A DNA stretch of 47,612 nt from positions 1-47,612 of the forward strand of contig JANQJW010000064.1 in NCBI GenBank assembly GCA_028281445.1, in the 5' to 3' direction. Both the position numbers and the translations under genes were made by a program. This DNA is from Planctomycetota bacterium. Its GTDB lineage: Bacteria; Planctomycetota; PLA2; JAEUHO01. This document shows positions 18,401 through 24,562 of the stretch, piece by piece; position 1 is the stretch's first letter; each line of letters begins with the position of its first letter. Below the pieces are notes generated by a model. It was not told the origin of the DNA. It ran no database searches and saw nothing but the letters and a program-made list of their open reading frames with translations.

Positions 18401-20408
18401 AACTTCCGGCGTCGCCGGCGGTGTCGGCGCCGTGCGCCCGTTGCGCGTGCTGCGACCGGAGGCCGTTGCCACCACGCACTGGTTCAGCCTCGTGCGGACG
18501 TTCCTCGACGGCGACGTCACGGTCGCACCGCTGGCCGGCAAGCCGGACGCGGCGGCGTGGGAGGACCTGCCCTTGGTTCCGACCGGCATTGTCGGCAGCG
18601 ACGTGCTCAACAGCTACGTGTCGCGCAAGCCCTATGCGCTGGCCGTGACCGCCAAGCGCCACACGCTCGAGAAGCAGGCGACCGCCGTCGTCCAGGCCGC
18701 CGTGGCGCGGGTTGTCGTCGGCATGGACGGCTGGGCGCGCGTGCGGCTCGACTACCGCATCTTCAACCGTGCGCGCCAGTTCCTCCGGCTGCGCCTGCCC
18801 GAAGGCGCGACGCTCTACGGCGCGACCGCGAACGGGCGGCCCGTGAAGCCGCTGGCCGGCGCCGAGAAGTCCGTGCTGATCGCGGTCCCGAAGGTGCCGC
18901 TCGGCGGGAAGGGCTTCCCCGTCTCGCTGCTGTATCGCACGCGCGCGGGTGAAGGCTTGCGGGAGAGCGGCACGATGCGCGTCCTGCTGCCGGAGGTCGT
19001 CGGCGTCGAGGTGGATCGCACCGTCGTGCAGCTCTACGTGCCCGACGGCTTCGACTACGACTTCGATTCGACGATGACGTCCACGACGCCGGAGGACGTG
19101 GCGGCCGACCTTGCCGAGGTCGCCGTCCGCGAGGCGATGGACCTCTTGAAGCTCGCGGAGGAGGGCACGCTCTCCCAGCGGTGGGCCGCGGCGGTCAACG
19201 GCATCTCGCTGATCGAGCACGCGCAGACCAAGTTGTTGGAAGTGCCCGGCTCGCCGCGCAAGCACGCGGGACTGGCCGGCCAGCTCGAGCGGCTCGGCGA
19301 ACAGTTCGGCGAGCGCAGCAAGCGCATCAAGGCGGATGTCGCTGCGGCCCAGCGCTCGCAGAGCACCGTCAACCCGACACAAGACGAGTTCGCCAGCAAC
19401 GCACGCAACATCGTCGCGCTCGACGACGTGACCAACGGGCTCGGGCAAGCCACGGGGTCGGCGGATGCCGTCGCGGGCAAGAACAAGGCCGGCTGGGTCG
19501 TGAACCCGGCGCAGAGCACGGGCAAGTCCGCGAAGACGAAGTCACTCGAGGACTTGAAGAAGCGGATCGGCACCGAGTTCCGGCGCCGTGCGGCCAGGGA
19601 GCAACGGAAGAACTTCCGGAACTTCGCCACCCCGCAGGGGTCCAAAGCGGGTCCCCAGAAGAAGCAGGCCCAGCAGGAGCAGCAGGACGGTGCGGCCTTC
19701 GATGCCAAGCAGGTCCAGTGGCTCAACGACCAGCTCAAGCAGGAACAGATCCGCAATCGTCAGCTCGGCGCCGTGGACAAGTCGGTGCTGAATCGCTTCC
19801 CGGCTCTTGTCACGCCGAAGCAACGCGCAGACGAGCTGATCGGCTACGCGGAGATCTACAACAGCCGGTTCGTCGGGGGCGATCTCGCCATCAAGCTGAA
19901 CCGCGGCCTGCAGACGCTCGGGGACCAGCCGCAGCTCGGTGCACTGTTCATCACGCAGGGCGGCCAAGGCGGGCCCTGGGACGGCCCTTCGTCGGGTGGT
20001 GGGGGAGGCGGACACACGGGCCTTGGCTCCAACCGACAGCCGGCGGGGATCGGCTCGGGCGCGGATGCGGGCATCTTCTACAACGACGACAGCGACGGCG
20101 ACTTCCGGGCGCGCACCGAGAACGTCTTCGGGCAGGAGCTCGGCCTCGCGCTGCAGAACGAGGGGCGGCCCGTGCAGCCCATGCCGGCCGGCAAGGTCGG
20201 GCTCATGGGCGTCGACGTCGACTTGCCCAAGGTCGGGAAGGTCTACTACTTCCGGTCCTTGCGCGCGGGTGCGCCGATCGAGATCAAGGCCAGTTCGGAT
20301 TCGATCTCGGTGGGTTCCCGGGTCGTCGTGTTGCTGCTGATCCTCGGCGCAGCCTTCCTGGTGGCGATGGGGATCCGCAGGCACCGCGTCGCGGCGGCGG
20401 CGGCGTAG
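12408..20408 (+). CDS. giant two-module membrane-anchored surface protein with an internal signal peptide (modules B and C)
   Basis: 2666 residues. Module B: signal peptide 1-21 (cleavage after SFA), entry motif IVLRYEEYERLLAAA (62-76), beta domains with RQFLEMALPRG (818-828), a charged helical stretch (about 1025-1080), a Pro-rich linker, then three hydrophobic helices (about 1220-1294). After a basic loop (RWTARIGARRP) comes a second complete signal-peptide-like segment (about 1305-1325, site ARA|DEP). Module C follows: entry motif VFLPLETYLKLYKAA (1359-1373), RQFLRLRLPEG (2123-2133), a Gln/Lys-rich region (about 2360-2450), a Gly-rich linker, and a single C-terminal helix (about 2637-2656). 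Each hydrophobic anchor is preceded by a related strand pattern (GLLSLDV, GLMGVDV). Three helices after module B would return the chain to the cytoplasm, so the internal signal can export module C. The GTG start lies in a GTGA overlap after GGGAGG. Confidence 0.75.
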   Translation: MIRRIALVLCASLALAGTSFAKGGKTKAPPPPPPVQDRGPNELVHVPTAEMDVLLRADSKGIVLRYEEYERLLAAARARALALKAQPPVDGTLVAASGTLDLTAERAGRLRMTYNVEVLAEGPRSVDFPLRRIALESILIQDTEGAADGRYEEWKRGPRLRFESPGRRIVTVEGSAAFARKMEQRYLDLVLPPASAMAVTLKFPAGVEGVVIGEGAPVEVRASADGPAETTVRPGRQGRLRIAFAPAAKGADDGPPIIDTRTNSLHTIGDGLVASRIIVNADVFRSPVSDLTLDVPADLAVRSLEGKGVTGFQRLQSGAIRVQLEKAFRGTVTMVLDAERPYRPAAAVAMPHITVQGAVRHRAEMSMRFGRDVRVRGITPTAGRRLPASRAKGQQDLLRYALHRQDATLAVDLEAGEVRTDAVSSYYLNLAEAGKTLIVTTTYRVLEGTVFALAPKMPAAYELRTVTVNGKPNGFTRDLRPDGTLEIALARGIPEGGEISLAATLEQSQADWVPDGAPVAVPFAVPSAGATREEGLVGIGADAAFRVLQSDGISDLVPVGAAELMARGISATGLVYGYRLDGTKPAVTLEVTRHEPLIEARIITTLLPSPRRLNVLSVIGHHIRRAGVRTLLVDVPAWAIEDQVRFDSPFVRGASMLKGDARPEDVPAGYERWAVDLNQRVIGRHATVVRYGEDQSEENWKIANDRVLGTRVPLERSERFLVVQRAEGLEVRTQVAAERGIQPVELTDLPPEAAVEPQQVLEILRLANGADGLGLSVRKHGGAAVLDAVATRVALDTAVAREGILRTRAVVRLFNVDRQFLEMALPRGSDLIGAVVGREVVSRGKRIVVDREPVKALSSPEGVLLIPIPTARRRSELVVAWLTYETHLDEEVGGSVHVHAPVFPNLEVLRTVQRVAFDPDFEIEDVGGDYGKVSAHEPRGRTPFLFDILGGLQPGVDSATPWDPRMTTADIHTPRADHRSKNDPAEFAKRVFEGPASNAASYEAETGADADLAASIVDAPFAKDEAQQTLRDSYDRSRLPHTARERSLDQLDQSLRRTRQLNEALKREQSRLLRKADDKPGRARVPEKSPRMPSGGVPPNLREPSDPTPTPPVPAGATTPAPALQPAPDEPPAGEMPALPGAADEGGGAGPPGDHEHHEGDMPSVQRGSGARGRARRKGLLSLDVPVVLGPNVVVAQRLGGGGALEIRLATEERNDDHFGLICLAFVGIALLAGAGSWVRKLAVIGGGAALAGLVAALFGAMGATFVVALVDALTIAVFLWLVAAVVMGVIRWTARIGARRPAPTTSAAALVIALLLGSAPDARADEPRPPVPDVTPPKKVFVPYDPADPTSVKPSDRVFLPLETYLKLYKAANPESDPELVKLGRMVTLVRARYTLDVSRDESAMATGVAEYRFAKRGTGQVLVAWPLGGLAVHEASLDGKPVRLLLDKGVYRIAVAEEGDHTLELKFRVPLVDRPQGRYLAFLVEPFAGAELTVKAPGFDGDVRVSGAGRVERGTADDFRAWLGHARRVSVALLERSPDELPTTVRTRVESRALHSLRDAGTESQVDATVYVLQGRAPFVDIALPDGVTVLEAGGPKVVRWVTLASPTPRVRMVFANPASGAVKIALRTFRASTQPARTETLPALAVLDTTGESGRVAVNVDPSMRVDVLDSSNLFRLGLPRYKGVRGRDNKGRVVGGWRFATRPTQLDVRTRRIQPRVDLDSVVSVVFGDDRVRTTFDGRVHVEARAPVGTLIFDLPGLDEVRRVESPGMDTWWLEGDGESRRLHVRYGDMRTGALRVRVRLTRRLGGLRDGISVPRWQLRQARRDRGRLFVFTLPDVDQKLGSVAGLRSLPLAGLRIPNPGIEGARPVNAYAWDRPIAESLPAGLRKPELETEAVVVSLVAPGDEEHRVDHLILFEVRRGSTDRVRFFVPDGDAGEGRSDVVTTRDLREMRKERVTRTDADGLDVSGTLYDLLLQSPQDGVIEVTVSQAWRARETSGVAGGVGAVRPLRVLRPEAVATTHWFSLVRTFLDGDVTVAPLAGKPDAAAWEDLPLVPTGIVGSDVLNSYVSRKPYALAVTAKRHTLEKQATAVVQAAVARVVVGMDGWARVRLDYRIFNRARQFLRLRLPEGATLYGATANGRPVKPLAGAEKSVLIAVPKVPLGGKGFPVSLLYRTRAGEGLRESGTMRVLLPEVVGVEVDRTVVQLYVPDGFDYDFDSTMTSTTPEDVAADLAEVAVREAMDLLKLAEEGTLSQRWAAAVNGISLIEHAQTKLLEVPGSPRKHAGLAGQLERLGEQFGERSKRIKADVAAAQRSQSTVNPTQDEFASNARNIVALDDVTNGLGQATGSADAVAGKNKAGWVVNPAQSTGKSAKTKSLEDLKKRIGTEFRRRAAREQRKNFRNFATPQGSKAGPQKKQAQQEQQDGAAFDAKQVQWLNDQLKQEQIRNRQLGAVDKSVLNRFPALVTPKQRADELIGYAEIYNSRFVGGDLAIKLNRGLQTLGDQPQLGALFITQGGQGGPWDGPSSGGGGGGHTGLGSNRQPAGIGSGADAGIFYNDDSDGDFRARTENVFGQELGLALQNEGRPVQPMPAGKVGLMGVDVDLPKVGKVYYFRSLRAGAPIEIKASSDSISVGSRVVVLLLILGAAFLVAMGIRRHRVAAAAA

Positions 20409-20427
20409 GCTTGTTCGACCCCCGTGG

Positions 20428-20555
20428 GCGCGGGCCGACCGCTGGCTGCGCTCGGGTCGCCCCTACATCGCGGCGACGGCCGGCGGACGTGCCCAGGTGA
20501 GGCATCGATGTAGGGGCGACCCGAGGCCCCGAAGGGCCGAGTGGTCGGCCCGCGC
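20428..20555. repeat. long compound inverted repeat between convergent genes
   Basis: A perfect 20-bp inverted repeat (20451-20470 with 20506-20525, containing GGGTCGCCCCTACATCG and its complement) is enclosed by a second perfect 13-bp pair (20428-20440 with 20543-20555). A small GGCCC-CGAA-GGGCC hairpin lies in the right arm. The GTAGGGGCGACCC core is the type seen in dispersed palindromes of many G+C-rich environmental genomes. It fills most of the 152-base gap between the convergent genes, and the TAG stop of the minus-strand aminotransferase (20561-20563) lies in an adjoining GTAGGGG run. Confidence 0.8.
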
Positions 20556-20560
20556 GACCC

Positions 20561-22183
20561 CTACCCCTTCACCGCTTGGAACACGCCATCGAGCACGTTG
20601 ATCAGCTCATCGACCTCGCGCGCGAGCGTGTCGGCGAGCATCAGCAGGCGGATCGCAGAGACCTCGCCCGACCAGCCGCACCCGAGCAGCTTCACGCCAC
20701 GTTCCCACCCTGTGCTCACCACCGCGCTGCGGTTGCGGACAACCATGGCGCGCATCAAGCCACGGCCGCGGTGCTCGACCAGCACCTCCGGGTGCTTCTC
20801 CGCCAGCCGGTCGAGGCCGTCGGCAAGGAGACGTCCCTTGACCTCCGCGTTCTCGATGTAGCTCAGGCCGTCGAACACGGGATCGTGGTGGTGCAGCAAC
20901 GTGTCGAGCGTGTGCCAGGCGAAGTTGGTGTCGAACAGACGCCCGGAACCCCACGTGTTGCTGTGCCAGCCCTCGTGGCAGTACTCCGCGAGCTCCGCCC
21001 GCGCGACGGTGATGCCGATCACCATGCTCTTCGCCGTGCAGATCACGTCGGGGCGGATGTTCAGATGCTCCGTCATGAACAGCCGGCCCGTACGGCCGAC
21101 CGTCTGGACCTCGTCCACGCACAGCAAGCCGCCGGTCTCGTCGCAGACCGCACGCACGCCCTGGAAGAACGCCGGATCGCCCGGGATGTAGCCGCCCTCG
21201 CCCTGGAAGGGCTCGGCCAGGAAGCCGGCGAAGAGGTCCTTCGGGATCATGCGCTTTGCGCGCAAGCGCTGGAGCTCGCCCGGTGTCTCGAGGATCTCGG
21301 CGATCGGGCGCCAGTCGATGCGCTCGCGCAACGCGTCCGTACCTCCGTTGAAGGGGATGTGGTGCACGTTCCAGGCCTTGGGGTAGCTCAGGCGGTGCGC
21401 CCGCTTGCTCCACGTGACCGAGAGCGCCCCGAGCGTGCGGCCGTGGAAGGCGCCTTCGCAGCCCACGAACTGGAACGGATAGTCCTCATAGACCGGATGG
21501 TCGGTCAGGCTCGGGTCGTCGTCGAAGTACGCCTCCTTGCGAAGGCCCAGCTCGTTCTGCACCTTCTCGAAGACCTCGCGCCCGTGGATCTCGAGGAACC
21601 GCTTGTAGGCGACCTGGAAGCTGAGCTTCAGGGCCGCCTCGACGGCCTCGGCACCGCTGCTGCTGAAGAACGGCTCGTACCCGCCCTCGTTGGGCCAGCG
21701 CTCGTTCACGACGTCCGACCAGAGCTGCGCGAGGTCGCGCGGCGTCTTGATGCCCGTCTCCGGATCCACGGCGAGGTAATCGTCCGTCGCGATCTCGCGA
21801 CGCAACGTAGCGCCGGCGTCTTCCAGGTCCTCGAGCATGCGCTTGAAGTTCGGGTGGTGCTCGTCGAGCACCTTCTGCGCAACGCCCAGATACGTGTCGA
21901 AGTACGTGCCGTGCGGCGCCAGCACGTAGGGGCCGTGCGTGGGCCAGCCCAGGTGCAGCACCGGTGCATCGTCTACGAGCGTCGTAGGAAGGAGCTTCGT
22001 CGCCCACGCCTTGCGGACGGCGGACGTCTCTTCCGTCTCGACGGGGCCGGTGATGCGCACAGCGGCCGTGCCGCGGTTGATGCGACGCCCGCGCACGATG
22101 ACGTCGGGGTACATGATTCGTGCCGCCTCGGCATTGAGGTCGTAGTCGTCGGCACTGCTGCGGCTGTCGAGGATCTTCGCCAT
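20561..22183 (-). CDS. PLP-dependent class III aminotransferase
   Basis: 540 residues, clearly longer than the usual 400-460, with extra N-terminal residues and insertions in the substrate-binding half. Class III landmarks are SSSGAEAVEAALKLSF, the aromatic-stacking FHGRTLGALS, CVDEVQTVGRTG with the cofactor aspartate, and the Schiff-base lysine K385 in CTAKSM. These enzymes move an amino group from an omega- or alpha-amino donor to a 2-oxo acid in the cytosol. It stands alone between convergent and co-directional neighbours that give no pathway clue. The ATG start has GAGAAT six bases upstream, an imperfect match to the leaderless box seen elsewhere. Substrate is unknown. Confidence 0.85.
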   Translation of the reverse strand: MAKILDSRSSADDYDLNAEAARIMYPDVIVRGRRINRGTAAVRITGPVETEETSAVRKAWATKLLPTTLVDDAPVLHLGWPTHGPYVLAPHGTYFDTYLGVAQKVLDEHHPNFKRMLEDLEDAGATLRREIATDDYLAVDPETGIKTPRDLAQLWSDVVNERWPNEGGYEPFFSSSGAEAVEAALKLSFQVAYKRFLEIHGREVFEKVQNELGLRKEAYFDDDPSLTDHPVYEDYPFQFVGCEGAFHGRTLGALSVTWSKRAHRLSYPKAWNVHHIPFNGGTDALRERIDWRPIAEILETPGELQRLRAKRMIPKDLFAGFLAEPFQGEGGYIPGDPAFFQGVRAVCDETGGLLCVDEVQTVGRTGRLFMTEHLNIRPDVICTAKSMVIGITVARAELAEYCHEGWHSNTWGSGRLFDTNFAWHTLDTLLHHHDPVFDGLSYIENAEVKGRLLADGLDRLAEKHPEVLVEHRGRGLMRAMVVRNRSAVVSTGWERGVKLLGCGWSGEVSAIRLLMLADTLAREVDELINVLDGVFQAVKG

Positions 22184-22512
22184 GCCGGGATTCTCAGCGG
22201 ATGGCGGGGCTTAGCAAGAACTCACACCAGGATTCGAACCCGCGCGCCGTGGCGAGCCCGGCGAGACCGATGCGAGCTGCGTTGTGGCGAGCGGTTCTGG
22301 CCGCATTCGAGGCTCGCGGCAGGGCTCTTACTTGCACGGCTGGCCCTGAGCGCTGAGGTGCGGGGCGAAGCTGTGGTGTGCGACGGCACGTTGAGGACCA
22401 GGTTCCGAGCCGCGAAGCCTTCGCTGACGGCGCCGACAGGCGCAAGGGACGCGAGCCGGCGAGCGTCACGCAGTCAGCGCAGCGAGAGGATCGTCGGGCG
22501 CAGCCGGCGCGG
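22184..22512. other. 329-base gap without a convincing gene
   Basis: The only long frame (minus strand, 22194-22469, GTG start) has no Shine-Dalgarno site, no recognisable domain and an Arg/Pro/Ala composition typical of spurious frames in G+C-rich DNA. A T-loop-like GGTTCGAATCCT occurs on the minus strand (22229-22240), but no tRNA can be folded around it. The stretch could be a dispersed repeat unit; I see no second copy in this window. Confidence 0.5.
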
Positions 22513-22944
22513 CTAGCGGCCGCCCCATGGACTCGGCTGCTCCTCGGTCTTGCGGATGCTGACCGTGTTTCCGCGCACCGTGATCTGGATCCAGCTCTCC
22601 TTCTCGATCCCCACGGTTGACTTGGTGCTGGCGCGCCCGCGGTCGATGACGGCGGAGACCTCGCGGTTGCCCGCGCGAATGAAGAGCGTGGGCAGGTTGA
22701 CCGTCGGGCCGCCCTGGGCGAACTGCACAGGCCCCTGGACCACCTTGTAGGGCCCCACGTAGATCAGCGCGTCCAGCGTGCCGCCGCTGCGCGCCAGCTC
22801 CGGCGCCGTGAGCCAGACGTGCACAGGAGTCTCGCGCTGCTCGACGTCCCACGTCGGGCTGCAGGACGTCGTCAGGCCGACGGCCATTGCCACACCGGCG
22901 AGGAGCCACACGAGGCGGCCGCGCAGGGTGCGGGAACTCCTCAT
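22513..22944 (-). CDS. small lipoprotein of unknown function
   Basis: 143 residues. N-terminus with basic residues, a hydrophobic core (WLLAGVAMAVGL) and a lipobox-like LTTSC with C28 as the probable lipidated cysteine. The mature part is about 115 residues, probably all-beta (VHVWLTAP, LDALIYVGPYKVVQG, WIQITVRGN), and has no known motif. The ATG at 22944 is chosen because GGAG lies 9-12 bases upstream and the lipoprotein signal starts there; the longer frame adds an unstructured tail. It is divergent from pyrB. Likely envelope-attached; function unknown. Confidence 0.7.
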   Translation of the reverse strand: MRSSRTLRGRLVWLLAGVAMAVGLTTSCSPTWDVEQRETPVHVWLTAPELARSGGTLDALIYVGPYKVVQGPVQFAQGGPTVNLPTLFIRAGNREVSAVIDRGRASTKSTVGIEKESWIQITVRGNTVSIRKTEEQPSPWGGR

Positions 22945-22990
22945 TGCGGCGTCTCTCCTGGGGCCGGCGGGCGCGCCCGCCACGGCCGAC

Positions 22991-22996
22991 ACCGTA
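22991..22996 (-). promoter_or_regulatory. -10 box TACGGT for the small lipoprotein
   Basis: On the minus strand TACGGT (within TATACGGT) lies 46 bases before the ATG at 22944, giving a leader of about 40 bases that includes a 16-base palindrome (22966-22981) and the GGAG site. Confidence 0.35.
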
Positions 22997-23070
22997 TACC
23001 GGCCCCTCGGGAAGCCCGCCAGATACGCCCGTCGCGGGGTTTCCGCTGGGCCGGTGACGGTGGGGGTCCG

Positions 23071-23076
23071 TACACT
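23071..23076 (+). promoter_or_regulatory. -10 box TACACT of pyrBI
   Basis: TACACT, the same hexamer as before moxR and the 6920 gene, lies 30 bases before the pyrB ATG. The short leader has GGGAG as ribosome site and no room for a UTP-sensing attenuator such as that of E. coli pyrBI. Confidence 0.45.
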
Positions 23077-23106
23077 CCGGCCGCTCTCGGGCGGGAGATT
23101 GCATCA

Positions 23107-24060
23107 ATGGCGGACGTTCCGGACGCGGCGCAGGCCTTTCGCGGTCGCAGCGTTGTTTCCGCCGATGACTTCTCCAAGGAGGAGGTCCTTGCGCTGCTCG
23201 ACGCCGCCCGGGCCTACGACCCGGTGCAGCGCGGGGACGCGCCGCTGCCGCCCTCGCTCCAGGGCCGCGTCCTGGGTCTGCTGTTCTTCGAGCCTTCGAC
23301 GCGCACGAGGCTCTCCTTCGAGAGCGCGATGCTGCGCCTCGGCGGCTCCGTCCTCGGCTTCTCCGATGCGCGCCAGTCCTCGTTCAGCAAGGGGGAGTCG
23401 CTCGTCGACACGATCCGCGTCGTCGAGGGCTACTGCGACGCCATCGTGCTCCGTCATCCGCGCGAGGGGGCGGCGCGACTTGCCGCGGAGGTGGCGGGGA
23501 TCCCGATCCTCAACGGTGGCGACGGCAGCAACCAACATCCGACGCAGACGATGCTCGACCTCTACACGATTCGCGAGGCCGCGGGCGCGCTGGACGGCCT
23601 GCGCGTCGGCTTCATGGGCGACCTGCGCTACGGCCGGACGGTTCACAGCCTCGCCAGCGCGCTGTTGCACTTCGACGTCGACCTCTGCTTCATCGGCCCG
23701 GAGAACCTTCAGCTTCCAAGCGACCTGCGCGACACGCTGAAGGCCGCCGGCCGGCTTGGCTCGGAGGTCGAGCTCTTGTCGGATGCCGGGGCGCTCGACG
23801 TGCTCTACATGACGCGCATCCAGCAGGAACGCTTTCCCGATCCGATGGACTACGAGCGGGTGCGTAACGCATACCGCGTCGACCGCGCGGCGCTCGAGCC
23901 GTTCGGCCCCGACCTCAAGGTGCTGCATCCCTTGCCGCGCGTGAACGAGGTCGCGACCGACGTCGACGATCTTCCCGGCGCCCTCTACTTCCAGCAGACG
24001 CGCAACGGGGTGACAGTCCGCATGGCCCTGCTCGATCTCATCCTCGGCGGCGCGTCGTGA
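23107..24060 (+). CDS. pyrB: aspartate carbamoyltransferase, catalytic chain
   Basis: 317 residues, full length for the family (about 310). Catalyses carbamoyl phosphate + L-aspartate to N-carbamoyl-L-aspartate, the first committed step of pyrimidine synthesis, in the cytosol. Motifs: FEPSTRTRLSFE (carbamoyl-phosphate loop STRTR), SFSKGESLVDT (the mobile active-site lysine loop), HPTQTMLDLYT and HPLPRVNEV. The ATG with upstream GGGAG is chosen; a much longer frame upstream overlaps the divergent lipoprotein leader and lacks similarity. The stop overlaps the pyrI start by 4 bases, so both chains are made together. Confidence 0.95.
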   Translation: MADVPDAAQAFRGRSVVSADDFSKEEVLALLDAARAYDPVQRGDAPLPPSLQGRVLGLLFFEPSTRTRLSFESAMLRLGGSVLGFSDARQSSFSKGESLVDTIRVVEGYCDAIVLRHPREGAARLAAEVAGIPILNGGDGSNQHPTQTMLDLYTIREAAGALDGLRVGFMGDLRYGRTVHSLASALLHFDVDLCFIGPENLQLPSDLRDTLKAAGRLGSEVELLSDAGALDVLYMTRIQQERFPDPMDYERVRNAYRVDRAALEPFGPDLKVLHPLPRVNEVATDVDDLPGALYFQQTRNGVTVRMALLDLILGGAS

Positions 24061-24500
24061 GCCGGCCGCCGCGCGACTTTCGCCTGCTCGAGGGCACCGT
24101 CATCGATCACTTGCCCGTCGGCACGGCGGCGCGTGCGCTGGAGCTTCTCGGCCTGCCGCGCGACGGTCCGATCACCGTCGGGATCAACGTGCTGAGCCCG
24201 CGCCGCGGCAAGAAGGACATCATTCGCGTCGAGGGGCTCTTCCTGGAGAAGCACGAGCTCGACCGCCTCGCGTTGCTCGGACCGGACATCACCGTGAGCA
24301 TCGTCCACGACGGTGAAGTCACGGAGAAGACGGTGCTCGACGTGCCGGAGCGCTTGATCGGGATCCTCACGTGCCGCAACCCGACCTGCGTGACGAACGG
24401 GGAGTCCATCCAGACCGTCTTCCTGCGACTGTCCGGCTTTCCGTACCGCTTCCAATGCGCCTACTGCGAGCGCGTCTCAGGCGTCGGCGAGGTGAGCTAG
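24057..24500 (+). CDS. pyrI: aspartate carbamoyltransferase, regulatory chain
   Basis: 147 residues, close to the E. coli length (153). The N-terminal allosteric domain (GTVIDHLPVGTAARALELL) binds nucleotide effectors; the C-terminal zinc domain holds four cysteines, C106 and C111 (CRNPTC) and C134 and C137 (CAYC), matching the E. coli zinc site that contacts PyrB. The GTG start overlaps the pyrB stop (GTGA). Its presence implies a nucleotide-regulated dodecameric enzyme. No other pyrimidine gene follows. Confidence 0.95.
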   Translation: MSRPPRDFRLLEGTVIDHLPVGTAARALELLGLPRDGPITVGINVLSPRRGKKDIIRVEGLFLEKHELDRLALLGPDITVSIVHDGEVTEKTVLDVPERLIGILTCRNPTCVTNGESIQTVFLRLSGFPYRFQCAYCERVSGVGEVS

Positions 24501-24550
24501 GGGCGTAGTCCGAGGGAGACGGCGCAGCGACCCGCGGCCCGCGCTCGGCA

Positions 24551-24556
24551 TACGAT
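24551..24556 (+). promoter_or_regulatory. -10 box TACGAT, leaderless spacing
   Basis: TACGAT ends six bases before the GTG start at 24563; the intervening GGCTTC is not a ribosome site. The spacing predicts transcription starting at the start codon. Confidence 0.5.
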
Positions 24557-24562
24557 GGCTTC

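Noticed and set aside
12400..20408. The 2666-residue gene as an artefact of a lost stop codon
   Set aside because: Frame is continuous, codon pattern is uniform across the junction and the helices plus internal signal give a consistent topology; kept as a real fusion, though an assembly check is worthwhile.
20428..20555. The compound inverted repeat as an insertion-sequence end or transposon
   Set aside because: No transposase frame or target duplication; the arms enclose only 35 bases.
22228..22300. A possible minus-strand tRNA around GGTTCGAATCCT
   Set aside because: Only four of five T-stem pairs form and no matching 5' acceptor strand, D-arm or anticodon arm is found about 70 bases upstream.
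22194..22469. A 91-codon minus-strand frame as a small gene
   Set aside because: GTG start without Shine-Dalgarno or a leaderless box, biased composition and no recognisable feature.
22966..22981. GGCGGGCGCGCCCGCC, a 16-base perfect palindrome between the small lipoprotein and pyrB, as an operator
   Set aside because: In DNA this G+C-rich one or two palindromes of this length are expected by chance in a window of this size, so alone it is not evidence.
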